Assembly: GCF_001708445.1 (NCBI RefSeq)
Contig: NZ_CP015637.1
Location: 6,511,001 to 6,575,000, forward strand
Length of the DNA stretch: 64,000 nt
Direction of reading: 5' to 3'
Source: Pseudomonas fluorescens
GTDB taxonomy: Bacteria; Pseudomonadota; Gammaproteobacteria; Pseudomonadales; Pseudomonadaceae
Both the position numbers and the translations under genes were made by a program. The notes beneath the pieces are model-generated. The model was given only the letters and a program-made list of their open reading frames with translations. It had not been told where the DNA came from and ran no database searches. Positions 1 to 8,263 of this stretch are shown in pieces; the first letter of the stretch is position 1, and each line of letters begins with the position of its first letter.

Positions 1-941
1 GTGGGATTTATGAGCGCTTCGGCAAACCCGTGGAGGTCTTTGGCCCTGGCCTGCATGCCGGCTTGCCCTGGCCGCTGGGCCGCGTGTTGAGTGTGGAGAA
101 CGGCGTGGTGCATGAGCTGGCGACCAGCGTCAGCGAGGCGGCCACGCCGGAGCTTGCCGCCGCCGAAGGCCCTGCGCCGTTGATTGCCAACCGCTTGTGG
201 GACGCCAGCCATGTCAATGACAAATCCCAGGTGATCGCCAGCAGCAGCGGCGACAAGCAGAGCTTCCAGATCGTCAATATGGACGTGCGTTTCGTCTACC
301 GTATCGGCCTGACCGACCAGGCCGCGCTGGCCGCCACCTATAACAGCGCCGATGTGCCGACCCTGATCCGCAGCACCGCCAGCCGCATCCTCGTGCATGA
401 CTTCGCTTCACGCACCCTCGATGAATTGCTTGGCGAACAACGCACCCGCTTGGCCGACGAAATCGGCCACGCCGTACAAACCGACCTGCAAACGCTCGAC
501 AGCGGGGTGGAAATCTTGGCGACCGTGGTGGAGGCGATCCACCCGCCGGCCGGTGCCGCCAATGCCTACCACGGCGTGCAAGCGGCACAGATCGGCGCCC
601 AGGCCCTGATTTCCCGTGAGCGCGGCGCTGCCAGCGAACAAACCAACCAGGCGTTGTTGCAAGCCAGCACCGCCCGCGACCAGGCATTGGCCATCGCCCG
701 TGAAGTGAGTGCCGGCGCCCAGGCGGCAGACCTGCGTTTTAGCGCCGAACAGAAGGCCTACGCCACGGCCGGCCGGGCCTTTGTGCTGGAACAGTACCTC
801 GGCCAACTCAGCCAGGGCCTGGCCCACGCCAAACTGTTGATTCTGGATCATCGCCTGGGCGCCAACAGTGCGCCGACGATCGATCTGCGTTCTTTTACCT
901 TGCCGGCCGATCCCTCGGTACCGCGTAAAGCCGTTCAATAA
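1..941 (+). CDS. SPFH/band-7 protein, HflK-like (5' partial)
   Basis: The reading frame is open from base 3, so the gene begins upstream of the window; about 312 residues are visible. They start inside a band-7 domain (IYERFGKPVEVFGPGLHAG, typical of HflK/stomatin proteins). An Ala/Gln/Glu-rich predicted helical coiled coil follows at roughly visible residues 200-270. HflK/HflC family proteins form membrane rings around FtsH-type proteases; whether this paralogue does so is unknown. It is the first of three consecutive SPFH genes running into a P-type ATPase, with a 12-base gap to the next start, which suggests one operon. It is probably not the canonical hflK next to hflX, because the neighbours differ. 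The family call is secure, the role is not. Confidence 0.8.
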   Translation, partial: GIYERFGKPVEVFGPGLHAGLPWPLGRVLSVENGVVHELATSVSEAATPELAAAEGPAPLIANRLWDASHVNDKSQVIASSSGDKQSFQIVNMDVRFVYRIGLTDQAALAATYNSADVPTLIRSTASRILVHDFASRTLDELLGEQRTRLADEIGHAVQTDLQTLDSGVEILATVVEAIHPPAGAANAYHGVQAAQIGAQALISRERGAASEQTNQALLQASTARDQALAIAREVSAGAQAADLRFSAEQKAYATAGRAFVLEQYLGQLSQGLAHAKLLILDHRLGANSAPTIDLRSFTLPADPSVPRKAVQ

Positions 942-953
942 GGAGTCTGTCTG

Positions 954-1940
954 TTGAGCGCTCATTCTCACGATCATGGTCACCACCACGGCCACCATCA
1001 TCACCATCATGGTGATGAACAACCCGCCGGCCCATTCCCTTGGCGCCGCATGGCCTGGGCCGTATTGCTGGTGCTGTTTGCGGTCGCTGCCGCCAGCCTG
1101 GTGCAGGTGCGGTCGGGCGAGGCCACGGTGATTACCCGTTTCGGCAACCCATCGAGAGTGCTGCTGGAGCCGGGCCTGGGCTGGCGCTGGCCGGCACCGT
1201 TCGAAGCGGCGATCCCGGTTGACCTGCGCTTGCGCACCACTTCCAGCGGTTTGCAGGACGTGGGCACCCGCGACGGCCTGCGCATTATCGTGCAGGCCTA
1301 TGTGGCATGGCAGGTACAAGGCGATGCCGACAATGTGCAGCGCTTTATGCGTGCAGTGCAGAACCAACCGGATGAAGCGGCGCGGCAGATTCGCACCTTT
1401 GTCGGTTCGGCACTGGAAACCACGGCGGCCAGCTTCGACCTGTCCAGCCTGATCAATACGGATGCCAGCCAGGTGCGCATCGCCGAATTCGAGGCGCAGT
1501 TGCGCCAGCAGATCGATCAACAATTGCTGACCACCTATGGCGTACGCGTGGCACAGGTGGGTATTGAGCGGCTGACCTTGCCGTCGGTGACCCTCACTGC
1601 CACCGTCGACCGCATGCGCGCCGAGCGTGAAACCATCGCCACTGAACGCACCGCCGTGGGCAAGCGTGAAGCGGCGCAGATTCGCTCCGCTGCCGAGCGC
1701 GATGCGCGGATCGTGCAGGCTGACGCCACGGTAAAAGCCGCCGATATCGAAGCCCAATCGCGGGTCGAAGCCGCGCAGATTTATGGTCGTGCCTACGCCG
1801 GCAACCCGCAGCTGTATAACTTGCTGCGCTCCCTGGATACCTTGGGCACCGTGGTCACCCCGGGTACCAAGATCATCCTGCGCACTGACGCTGCGCCATT
1901 TCGCGTCTTGGTGGACGGGCCGAAGGACGTTCAACCATGA
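954..1940 (+). CDS. SPFH/band-7 protein, HflC-like, with His-rich N-terminus
   Basis: The product has 328 residues. The start is TTG at 954, chosen because AGGAG lies at 941-945 with 8 bases of spacing; no later ATG keeps the N-terminal features. Residues 4-20 are strikingly His-rich (HSHDHGHHHGHHHHHH), a likely metal-binding cytoplasmic tail. One membrane segment follows at about 32-50, then a band-7 domain (VITRFGNPSRVLLEPGLGWRWP) and a helical Ala/Glu-rich region (about 215-275). SPFH proteins assemble as membrane-anchored oligomers that modulate proteases or transporters. The gene overlaps the next SPFH gene by 4 bases (ATGA). The His tail and the downstream metal ATPase together suggest a metal-linked role; that is inference. 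Confidence 0.85.
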   Translation: MSAHSHDHGHHHGHHHHHHGDEQPAGPFPWRRMAWAVLLVLFAVAAASLVQVRSGEATVITRFGNPSRVLLEPGLGWRWPAPFEAAIPVDLRLRTTSSGLQDVGTRDGLRIIVQAYVAWQVQGDADNVQRFMRAVQNQPDEAARQIRTFVGSALETTAASFDLSSLINTDASQVRIAEFEAQLRQQIDQQLLTTYGVRVAQVGIERLTLPSVTLTATVDRMRAERETIATERTAVGKREAAQIRSAAERDARIVQADATVKAADIEAQSRVEAAQIYGRAYAGNPQLYNLLRSLDTLGTVVTPGTKIILRTDAAPFRVLVDGPKDVQP

Positions 1941-2971
1941 CTGAGCGTGACAGCCCGGACAGCCCCTGGATCCAGGCCGGCCGCCTGACGTTCCTGGCGC
2001 TGTACGCGGTGACTGTGTTGGCGGCGCTGGCCTGGGCATTTTCCAATGTGCGCCAGATCGACCCCCAGAACCGCGCCGTGGTCTTGCACTTCGGCGCACT
2101 GGATCGAATCCAGAACGCCGGGCTATTGCTGGCGTGGCCGCAACCCTTCGAGCAAGTGGTGCTGTTGCCGGCGGCAGACCGTGTGATCGAACGCCGCGTC
2201 GAGAACCTGCTGCGCTCCGATGCGGCGGTACAGGCCGACCGCGTGGCCAGTTTCGCCACGCCGTTGAGCGATGCACTGGCCGGCTCCGGCTACCTGCTGA
2301 CCGGCGATGCCGGCGTGGTGCAGCTGGATGTGCGGGTGTTCTACAAGGTCACCGAACCCTACGCGTTTGTGTTGCAGGGCGAGCATGTACTGCCGGCCCT
2401 GGATCGCCTGGTGACCCGCAGCGCCGTGGCATTGACCGCCGCCCGTGACCTCGACACGATCCTGGTGGCGCGCCCCGAACTGATCGGTACCGACAACGGC
2501 GCCGCCGAGCGCCGTGAACGGCTGCGCGGGGACCTGGTGCAGGGCATCAATAAACGCTTGGCCGAGTTGGCCGCCAGCGGTCTGGGCCTGGGTATCGAAG
2601 TGACCCGTGTCGATGTGCAATCGAGCCTGCCGAGCCCGGCGGTGAATGCGTTCAATGCGGTACTCACTGCCAGCCAGCAGGCTGACAAAGCGGTGGCCAA
2701 TGCGCGTACCGACGCGGAAAAGCTCACCCAAACCGCCAACCAGCAAGCCGACCGCATGGTGCAAGTCGCCCATGCCCAGGCCAGTGAGCGCCTGGCCAAT
2801 GCCCAGGCGCAAACCGCCGCTGTCGCAAGCCTGGCCCAGGTCAAAGACCCCGGCCTGCTGCTGCGACTGTACCGCGAGCGCTTGCCGAAGATCCTCGGCC
2901 AGGCCGGCTCAGTAACCACGGTCGATCCCAAAGACGACTCCCGCTTGATCATCCAGGGAGCCGACCAATGA
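1937..2971 (+). CDS. SPFH/band-7 protein, HflK-like (third paralogue)
   Basis: The product has 344 residues. Start ATG 1937 overlaps the preceding stop by ATGA, so translation is probably coupled. One membrane helix lies at about residues 16-36. A band-7 core follows, beginning around NRAVVLHFGALDRIQNAG, and then a long Ala/Gln-rich helix (about 235-295) typical of the C-terminal coiled coil of HflK proteins. The gene ends 4 bases into the P-type ATPase gene, again as ATGA. Three SPFH paralogues in a row could form a hetero-oligomeric ring, as HflK and HflC do. Function and partner protease are unknown. Confidence 0.82.
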   Translation: MTERDSPDSPWIQAGRLTFLALYAVTVLAALAWAFSNVRQIDPQNRAVVLHFGALDRIQNAGLLLAWPQPFEQVVLLPAADRVIERRVENLLRSDAAVQADRVASFATPLSDALAGSGYLLTGDAGVVQLDVRVFYKVTEPYAFVLQGEHVLPALDRLVTRSAVALTAARDLDTILVARPELIGTDNGAAERRERLRGDLVQGINKRLAELAASGLGLGIEVTRVDVQSSLPSPAVNAFNAVLTASQQADKAVANARTDAEKLTQTANQQADRMVQVAHAQASERLANAQAQTAAVASLAQVKDPGLLLRLYRERLPKILGQAGSVTTVDPKDDSRLIIQGADQ

Positions 2972-4854
2972 GCGCACCTATGCTGACTTCCGCCGAGCAG
3001 CGCAGCGCCGCCCGGCAATTGACCCTGGCCATGCTCGCCTTGGGTTTGCTGGTGCTGGGCCTGGTGTGGCGCTGGCTGGCGCCGGACCAGCAGGGGGTGA
3101 GCCAGTTGTTGCTGGGTGTCGCTTCGCTGCTGGTGGCCGTGCCGGTGATGCGTTCGGTCTGGTACAGCCTGCGGTTTCCCAGCCTGCATGGCATCACCGA
3201 CCAACTGATCGCCCTGGCCATGCTCGGCGCCTGGGCGACGGGCGATCTGCTGACCGCCGCGCTGCTGCCGATCATCATGATCTTTGGCCATGTGCTGGAA
3301 GAGCGCAGCGTGATCGGCTCCCAGGAAGCGATCCATGCCTTGGGCAAGCTGACCCGCAGCCATGCACGCCGGGTGCAGGCTGACGGGAGCATCATTGAAG
3401 TGGACAACGGCACGCTGAACACCGGCGATATTGTCGAAGTGCGTGCGGGCGACCGGGTGCCGGCGGATGGGGTGGTGTTATCTGGCCAGGCGAGCCTGGA
3501 CACGGCGCCGATCACCGGTGAGTCGGTGCCGCTGGAGGCCAGTGTCGGCATGCAGGTGTTTGGTGGGGCGATCAACCTCGACGGCTTGCTGCGCCTGCAA
3601 GTGACCCGCACCGGTAATGAATCGACCCTGGGCAAGGTCATCGCTCTGATGCAGAACGCCGAGCGTTCCAAGCCACCGATCACGCGGCTGCTGGAGCGCT
3701 ATGCCGGCAGCTATATGGTGTTGGTGCTGTTGCTGGCGGCGGTCACCTGGTTTGTCACCAACGACGCCCAGGCGATGCTCGCGGTGCTGGTGGCGGCATG
3801 CCCGTGTGCGCTGGTGCTGTCGGCGCCGGCCACGGCAATTGCCGGGATTGCCGTGGCGGCACGGCATGGGATTCTGATTCGCAGTTCAGCCTTCCTGGAA
3901 GAGTTGGCGGACCTGACTTCGTTGGTGGTCGACAAGACCGGCACCCTGACCTTTGGCACCCTGCGTTTGCAGTCGATCGAAACCAGCGTGCCGGACCGCC
4001 AGGGGTTGCTGAACCTTGCCGCCAGCCTCGGCTCGGCCAGCAGTCACCCGGTCAGTCGGGCGTTGGCGGGGTTGGCGACCCAGGCGCAATTGTTGGTGCT
4101 GACTGATATCCGCGAACGCCAGGGCCTGGGCGTCGTGGCACAGACCGAGCAGGGTGAAGCCGCGTTGGGGCGCCCGGAGTTGTTCGAACAATTGGGTATT
4201 GTCACCACGACCGTGCCGAACCACGACGGCCCGATTGCCGGGCTGGCGCTGAACGGGCGATTCCTCGCCTGGTTGCTGCTGGCTGACAGCGTCAAGCCGG
4301 AAGCCCGCCAGGCCCTGCAAGAGCTGCGGGAGCTGGGCCTGGGCCGGCAATTGCTGCTCACCGGCGACCGCCAGAGCGTGGCCGACAGCCTGGCCCTGGA
4401 CGTCGGCATCAGTGATGTCGAAGCCCAGGCATTGCCGGAAGACAAGCTCAATCGCGTGTTGGGGGAGATCAGCAGCGGCTTCCGGCCGATGGTGGTGGGT
4501 GATGGGATCAACGACTCCCTGGCACTCAAGGCCGGCGTGGTCGGCGTCGCCATGGGCGCGGGTGGGGCGGATATCGCACTCGCGTCGGCGGATGTGGTGT
4601 TGATCGGCAGCGACCTGCGCCGGTTGGGCACCTGTGTGCGCTTGAGTCGCCAGTGCCGCAAGACATTGCAGGTCAATGTGATCATCGGGCTGGGTTGGAC
4701 GTTGGCCATCGTGGTGTTTGCCGCATTCGGTTGGCTGGGGGCCGCGGGGGCAATGATTGCGGCGGTGCTGCACAACCTCAGCACCTTGCTGGTGCTGGGT
4801 AACGCCGGGCGTTTGCTGCGTTTCCAGGAGCCGCTGTTGAAGCTCGACGAATAA
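2968..4854 (+). CDS. P1B-type heavy-metal-translocating ATPase
   Basis: The product has 628 residues, short for a metal ATPase because the N-terminal HMA domain is missing. Visible motifs are the actuator TGES at 183-186, the membrane metal-site CPC at 278-280, the phosphorylation site DKTGTLT with Asp322, a Ser-Ser-His-Pro version of the HP motif near 355, and the hinge GDGIND near 510. About eight membrane segments are present. P1B ATPases export transition metals at the cost of ATP. The last helices carry HNLSTLLVLGN instead of the Asp seen in ZntA/CadA, so zinc/cadmium specificity should not be assumed. The gene is translationally coupled to three SPFH genes; its position just before a bufferin operon fits a metal-stress locus. 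Substrate unknown. Confidence 0.9.
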   Translation: MSAPMLTSAEQRSAARQLTLAMLALGLLVLGLVWRWLAPDQQGVSQLLLGVASLLVAVPVMRSVWYSLRFPSLHGITDQLIALAMLGAWATGDLLTAALLPIIMIFGHVLEERSVIGSQEAIHALGKLTRSHARRVQADGSIIEVDNGTLNTGDIVEVRAGDRVPADGVVLSGQASLDTAPITGESVPLEASVGMQVFGGAINLDGLLRLQVTRTGNESTLGKVIALMQNAERSKPPITRLLERYAGSYMVLVLLLAAVTWFVTNDAQAMLAVLVAACPCALVLSAPATAIAGIAVAARHGILIRSSAFLEELADLTSLVVDKTGTLTFGTLRLQSIETSVPDRQGLLNLAASLGSASSHPVSRALAGLATQAQLLVLTDIRERQGLGVVAQTEQGEAALGRPELFEQLGIVTTTVPNHDGPIAGLALNGRFLAWLLLADSVKPEARQALQELRELGLGRQLLLTGDRQSVADSLALDVGISDVEAQALPEDKLNRVLGEISSGFRPMVVGDGINDSLALKAGVVGVAMGAGGADIALASADVVLIGSDLRRLGTCVRLSRQCRKTLQVNVIIGLGWTLAIVVFAAFGWLGAAGAMIAAVLHNLSTLLVLGNAGRLLRFQEPLLKLDE

Positions 4855-4877
4855 TTCCGAGGAATTTTTGCAAGCGG

Positions 4878-4907
4878 CTGTAACGCCGATAGGGGGCCTC
4901 ACTCTAG
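4878..4907 (+). promoter_or_regulatory. Candidate ECF-sigma type promoter of bufABC
   Basis: Between the ATPase stop and bufA there are 117 bases. TGTAAC at 4879-4884 resembles an ECF sigma -35 element, and CTCTA at 4902-4906 follows after 17 bases. Bufferin operons in other bacteria are driven by an ECF factor of the SigF kind. No sigma or anti-sigma gene is present in this window. This is pattern matching only. Confidence 0.3.
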
Positions 4908-4971
4908 TGGTGTGTCGAGACTGAGCAATCCGTTCAGACCGACTCCACTACTGATTGATGAGGACTACACA

Positions 4972-5223
4972 ATGAACATCAAACAAGCCGTTTCCGGTGC
5001 TGCCCTGGCGATCGCTGCCGCTTCCATGTTTGCCGGTGTCGCCACCCAGGCGCAGGCCGCAGACGCGGCGGTTCATTGCTACGGCGTGACTTCCTGCAAA
5101 GGCATGAACGACTGCAAGACCGCTGAAAACGCCTGCAAAGGCCAGGCGGTGTGCAAGGGCCACGGCTTCAAGGCCATGACCAAGGCTGAGTGCGACAAGG
5201 CTGGTGGCAAGGTCGGCGAGTAA
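4972..5223 (+). CDS. bufA1: Bufferin precursor BufA1 (DUF2282), copper-binding RiPP
   Basis: The product has 83 residues, starting at ATG 4972 after the ribosome site GATGAGGA (4957-4964). A Sec signal peptide (residues 1-29, ending TQAQA) is followed by a short secreted core with six cysteines at 36, 42, 48, 55, 61 and 74. This is the layout of BufA1/DUF2282 peptides. In the studied Caulobacter bufferins the inner cysteines are converted by BufB/BufC to thiooxazoles and the peptide binds copper in the periplasm. Partner genes bufB and bufC follow immediately. Modification of the inner four (42, 48, 55, 61) with a 36-74 disulfide is inferred from that family. Confidence 0.88.
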   Translation: MNIKQAVSGAALAIAAASMFAGVATQAQAADAAVHCYGVTSCKGMNDCKTAENACKGQAVCKGHGFKAMTKAECDKAGGKVGE

Positions 5224-5285
5224 GCGCAAGCCGAGTGCACCCGCAGCGGGTATTTCGACCGCTGCGGACACCTTTCCAGGAGTCC

Positions 5286-6134
5286 ATGATGGCCAGCTCT
5301 TTCCCCTCCCTGGGTTACGGCCTGGGTTTACGCAACGAATACTATGAACAGATCCTTGAGCAATCCCCTGCGGTGGATTGGTTCGAAGTGATCTCCGAGA
5401 ATTATCTGGTGCAGGGCGGCAAAGCCTTGTACTACCTGGACGCAATCGCCGAGCGCTACCCCCTGGTGATGCACGGCGTGTCCCTGTCCATCGGTGGCCC
5501 CCATGCCCTCGATACCGATTACCTCCAGCACATCAAGCAGCTCGCCGAGCGTATCCAGCCAGCGTGGATTTCCGACCATCTGTGCTGGAGCCGCGGCAAC
5601 GCGCATCAGCTGCATGACCTGCTGCCGCTGCCTTACACCGAAGAAAGCCTTTACTACGTCGCCAACCGTATCCGCCAGGTGCAAGACGTGTTGCAGCGCC
5701 CGCTGGTGCTGGAGAATGTCTCCAGCTATGTGCGTTCCAAGCTGGATGAATTCACCGAGTGGGAATTCCTCAACGCGCTGTCCCATCTGTCGGGCTGCCA
5801 GCTTTTGCTGGACGTCAACAATGTGTATGTCAGCGCCCGTAACCACGGTTTCGACGCCTGGACCTTCATTCTCAACCTGCCGCCCGAGAGCATTCGGCAG
5901 CTGCATCTGGCCGGGCATAGGGACTACGGCGACTATGTGGTCGATACCCATGACCAGCCGGTGTGCGATCCGGTATGGGCGCTGTATCAACGGACGCTGG
6001 AGCACCTGGGGCCGGTCTCGACACTGTTGGAGCGTGACGATCATTTCCCGCCCTTCGAAGAGCTGTTGACCGAGTTGAGCAAGGCCCGCGAACTGGGCGC
6101 CACCGCCTTGGCCAGGAGGTCGCGATGCGCCTGA
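5286..6134 (+). CDS. bufB: BufB/MbnB-type DUF692 multinuclear iron enzyme
   Basis: The product has 282 residues. Two adjacent ATGs (5286, 5289) follow AGGAG at 5278-5282; the second has the better spacing (6 bases). An in-frame start further upstream (5190) would overlap bufA and has no ribosome site. Recognisable DUF692 motifs are GYGLGLRNEYYE near the N-terminus, VMHGVSLSIGG, ISDHLCW, LVLENVSSY, LLLDVNNVYVSARNHG, LHLAGH, DTHDQPV and LLERDDHFP. They supply the His/Asp/Glu/Asn ligands of a TIM-barrel iron site. The MbnB family oxidises peptide cysteines with O2. Here the substrate should be the BufA1 core peptide encoded 62 bases upstream. The gene overlaps bufC by 10 bases. Confidence 0.9.
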   Translation: MMASSFPSLGYGLGLRNEYYEQILEQSPAVDWFEVISENYLVQGGKALYYLDAIAERYPLVMHGVSLSIGGPHALDTDYLQHIKQLAERIQPAWISDHLCWSRGNAHQLHDLLPLPYTEESLYYVANRIRQVQDVLQRPLVLENVSSYVRSKLDEFTEWEFLNALSHLSGCQLLLDVNNVYVSARNHGFDAWTFILNLPPESIRQLHLAGHRDYGDYVVDTHDQPVCDPVWALYQRTLEHLGPVSTLLERDDHFPPFEELLTELSKARELGATALARRSRCA

Positions 6135-6913
6135 CCGATTGGCAGATGGCCTTCGAACAGCACCTGTTATCGGACACCTCGACTGCCGACAGCGGCTTTG
6201 CCGCGACCTTGCTCGGCGGGCCGACGTTGGATGTGGACACCGGCCTGGCGATTTACCACAACGCCTATCTGGAACGGCTGCGGGATGTCCTGCGGCATGA
6301 CTTCGGCGCCATCTGGTATTGGTTGGGGGATGATGAGTTTGCGCGGCTGGCCGAAGCCTATGTACGTCGTTATCCCTCGGCTCATTACAGCCTGCGCTGG
6401 CTGGGTGAACGGTTTCCCGCGTTTATCCTTGAGCACCTGGTGGCTGCACAAAGTGCGCCGCTGGCTGAGCTGGCGCGCCTGGAGTGGGCGTTTACCCTGG
6501 CCTTCGATGCGCCGCTGGGGCAGCCGTTGACCCTGGACGCCATGGCGTCGTTGCCGCCTGACGAGTGGCCTGGGCTTAAGGTTCAGTTGGCGCCGACCGT
6601 GCAACAACTGCTCTGTCGCTTCAACACGGTGGCGATCTGGCGTGCGAGCAAGGATCAATCGGAATTCCCCGGCAGCCAGGCGCTGGAGCCGGCGCAAATC
6701 TGCCTGGTATGGCGTCATCGGCAAATCTGCCATTACCGCAGCATGGACTCGGCGCAAATCTGTGCGTTGGCCGGAATGGTGACCACCGGTTGGAGTTTTT
6801 CAGAACTGTGTGCGCAGTTGCTAGTCACTTATGGAGAGGGCGCACCACTGCAAGCGGTCACGTGGCTGAAACAGTGGGTCCAGGACGGTTTGCTCGAACG
6901 CCGAGCCCCATAG
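6125..6913 (+). CDS. bufC: BufC/HvfC-like partner protein (DUF2063)
   Basis: The product has 262 residues. ATG 6125 lies inside the end of bufB (10-base overlap), preceded by AGGAGG-like sequence (6115-6120), so the two are co-translated. The N-terminal DUF2063 region (about 1-100) contains GLAIYHNAYLERLRDVLRHDF and FARLAEAYVRRYPSAHYSLRWLG, both characteristic of DUF2063 proteins. The C-terminal half is a less conserved winged-helix-like partner domain. By analogy with MbnC it should present the precursor peptide to BufB. No membrane segment or signal peptide is seen, so the modification is probably cytoplasmic, before export of BufA1. Confidence 0.87.
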   Translation: MRLTDWQMAFEQHLLSDTSTADSGFAATLLGGPTLDVDTGLAIYHNAYLERLRDVLRHDFGAIWYWLGDDEFARLAEAYVRRYPSAHYSLRWLGERFPAFILEHLVAAQSAPLAELARLEWAFTLAFDAPLGQPLTLDAMASLPPDEWPGLKVQLAPTVQQLLCRFNTVAIWRASKDQSEFPGSQALEPAQICLVWRHRQICHYRSMDSAQICALAGMVTTGWSFSELCAQLLVTYGEGAPLQAVTWLKQWVQDGLLERRAP

Positions 6914-6959
6914 AAGGCTGCTATTAAATCGATAGCCTCCTACTTTGTCTTCGGATGGT

Positions 6960-6993
6960 CTACCCTCATTCCAGACGTCTGAAACAAGGGGGG
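6960..6993 (+). promoter_or_regulatory. Candidate RpoS-type -10 and ribosome site of cfa
   Basis: CTACCCT at 6960-6966 is close to the sigma-S -10 consensus CTAYRCT, and AAGGGGGGA at 6986-6993 precedes ATG 7001. Pseudomonas cfa genes are known to be RpoS-dependent. The match is short and unproven. Confidence 0.3.
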
Positions 6994-7000
6994 ACTACTC

Positions 7001-8185
7001 ATGCTCGCGCAACTTCCACCGGCCTTACAGAATCTTCAGCTACCGCTGCGTCTTCGACTCTGGGATGGCCATGAATTCAACTTGGGCCCTGAGCCCAGTG
7101 TGACCATCGTGGTGAAGGACCCCACGGTTGTGTCCAAGCTTAGCCATCCAACGCTCGACTCACTGGGCGAGGCCTTCGTCGAGGGCAAATTGGAGCTGGA
7201 AGGCTCCATCACCGAAGTGATCCGGGTTTGTGACGAATTGAGTCACGCCCTGGTCGATGACGACGCAGGGAATCGTCCGGTGCGCTCGATCCACGACAAG
7301 GCCACTGACGCAGCGGCGATTTCCTACCATTACGACCTGTCCAACGAGTTCTACCAGCTTTGGTTGGACCAGGACATGGCCTATTCCTGCGGATATTTCG
7401 AAACCGGCAGCGAATCCATCGACCAGGCCCAACAAGACAAATTTCGCCATCTGTGCCGCAAGCTGCGGTTGCAGCCGGGGGACTATCTGCTCGACGTCGG
7501 CTGTGGTTGGGGCGGGCTGGCGCGTTATGCGGCGCGGGAGTTCGGGGCCAAGGTGTTTGGTATCACCCTGAGCAAGGCCCAACTGGCCTTGGCTAAAGAG
7601 CGGGTAAAAGCCGAGGGCCTGGAAGGTCAGGTCGACCTGCAGTTGCTCGACTACCGTGACCTGCCCCAGGACGGCCGTTTCGACAAAGTGGTGAGCGTGG
7701 GCATGTTCGAGCACGTCGGCCACGCCAACCTGGCGCAATACTGCAAGACCCTGTTTGGCGCGGTGCGTGAAGGCGGCCTGGTGATGAACCACGGTATTAC
7801 CGCCAAACATACCGATGGTCGTCCCGTAGGTCGTGGCGCCGGGGATTTTATCGAGCGCTACGTATTTCCCAACGGCGAACTGCCGCACCTGGCGATGATG
7901 ACCGCAGAGATCAGCGAAGCCGGGCTGGAAGTGGTCGATGTGGAAAGCCTGCGCCTGCACTACGCCCGCACCCTGGACCATTGGAGCGAACGCCTGGAGG
8001 ATAACCTGGAAGCGGCGGCGAAGATGGTGCCGGAGCAAGCGTTGCGTATTTGGCGGTTGTACCTGGCGGGGTGCGCGTATGCGTTTGCACGGGGCTGGAT
8101 CAACTTGCACCAGATCCTGGCGGTGAAACCTCACGCGGATGGCAGCCATGAACTGCCGTGGACGCGGGAAGATATCTACCGCTGA
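7001..8185 (+). CDS. cfa: Cyclopropane-fatty-acyl-phospholipid synthase family methyltransferase
   Basis: The product has 394 residues, the usual length for Cfa. The N-terminal lipid-binding domain spans about 1-100. A SAM methyltransferase fold follows, with the nucleotide-binding glycine loop LLDVGCGWGGLARYA around 163-177 and the acidic loop after it. The enzyme transfers the SAM methyl carbon onto the double bond of membrane phospholipid unsaturated chains, typically in stationary phase. It is a single gene between bufABC and a strong terminator. Pseudomonads often carry two cfa paralogues, and which one this is cannot be decided here. Confidence 0.88.
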   Translation: MLAQLPPALQNLQLPLRLRLWDGHEFNLGPEPSVTIVVKDPTVVSKLSHPTLDSLGEAFVEGKLELEGSITEVIRVCDELSHALVDDDAGNRPVRSIHDKATDAAAISYHYDLSNEFYQLWLDQDMAYSCGYFETGSESIDQAQQDKFRHLCRKLRLQPGDYLLDVGCGWGGLARYAAREFGAKVFGITLSKAQLALAKERVKAEGLEGQVDLQLLDYRDLPQDGRFDKVVSVGMFEHVGHANLAQYCKTLFGAVREGGLVMNHGITAKHTDGRPVGRGAGDFIERYVFPNGELPHLAMMTAEISEAGLEVVDVESLRLHYARTLDHWSERLEDNLEAAAKMVPEQALRIWRLYLAGCAYAFARGWINLHQILAVKPHADGSHELPWTREDIYR

Positions 8186-8212
8186 TCACGATGACGAAAG
8201 CACTAAAGAACT

Positions 8213-8248
8213 AAAGGTGGGAGGGGCGGTGCCCCTCCCACCTTTTTT
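8213..8248 (+). terminator. Strong terminator/REP-like hairpin after cfa
   Basis: A perfect 15-bp stem (8213-8227 with 8231-8245) and a 3-base loop GGT are followed by T at 8243-8248. It lies between the convergent cfa and cardiolipin synthase genes, and the A-rich left flank allows it to serve both. The stem core GGTGGGAGGGG is shared with hairpins at 22077 and 32733. Confidence 0.88.
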
Positions 8249-8263
8249 CTACTGCGTTGGCGG

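Noticed and set aside
408..2276. Long minus-strand open frame (622 codons)
   Set aside because: It lies antisense to the SPFH genes, is rich in Arg/Pro/His, and has no domain or ribosome site; a GC-rich shadow frame.
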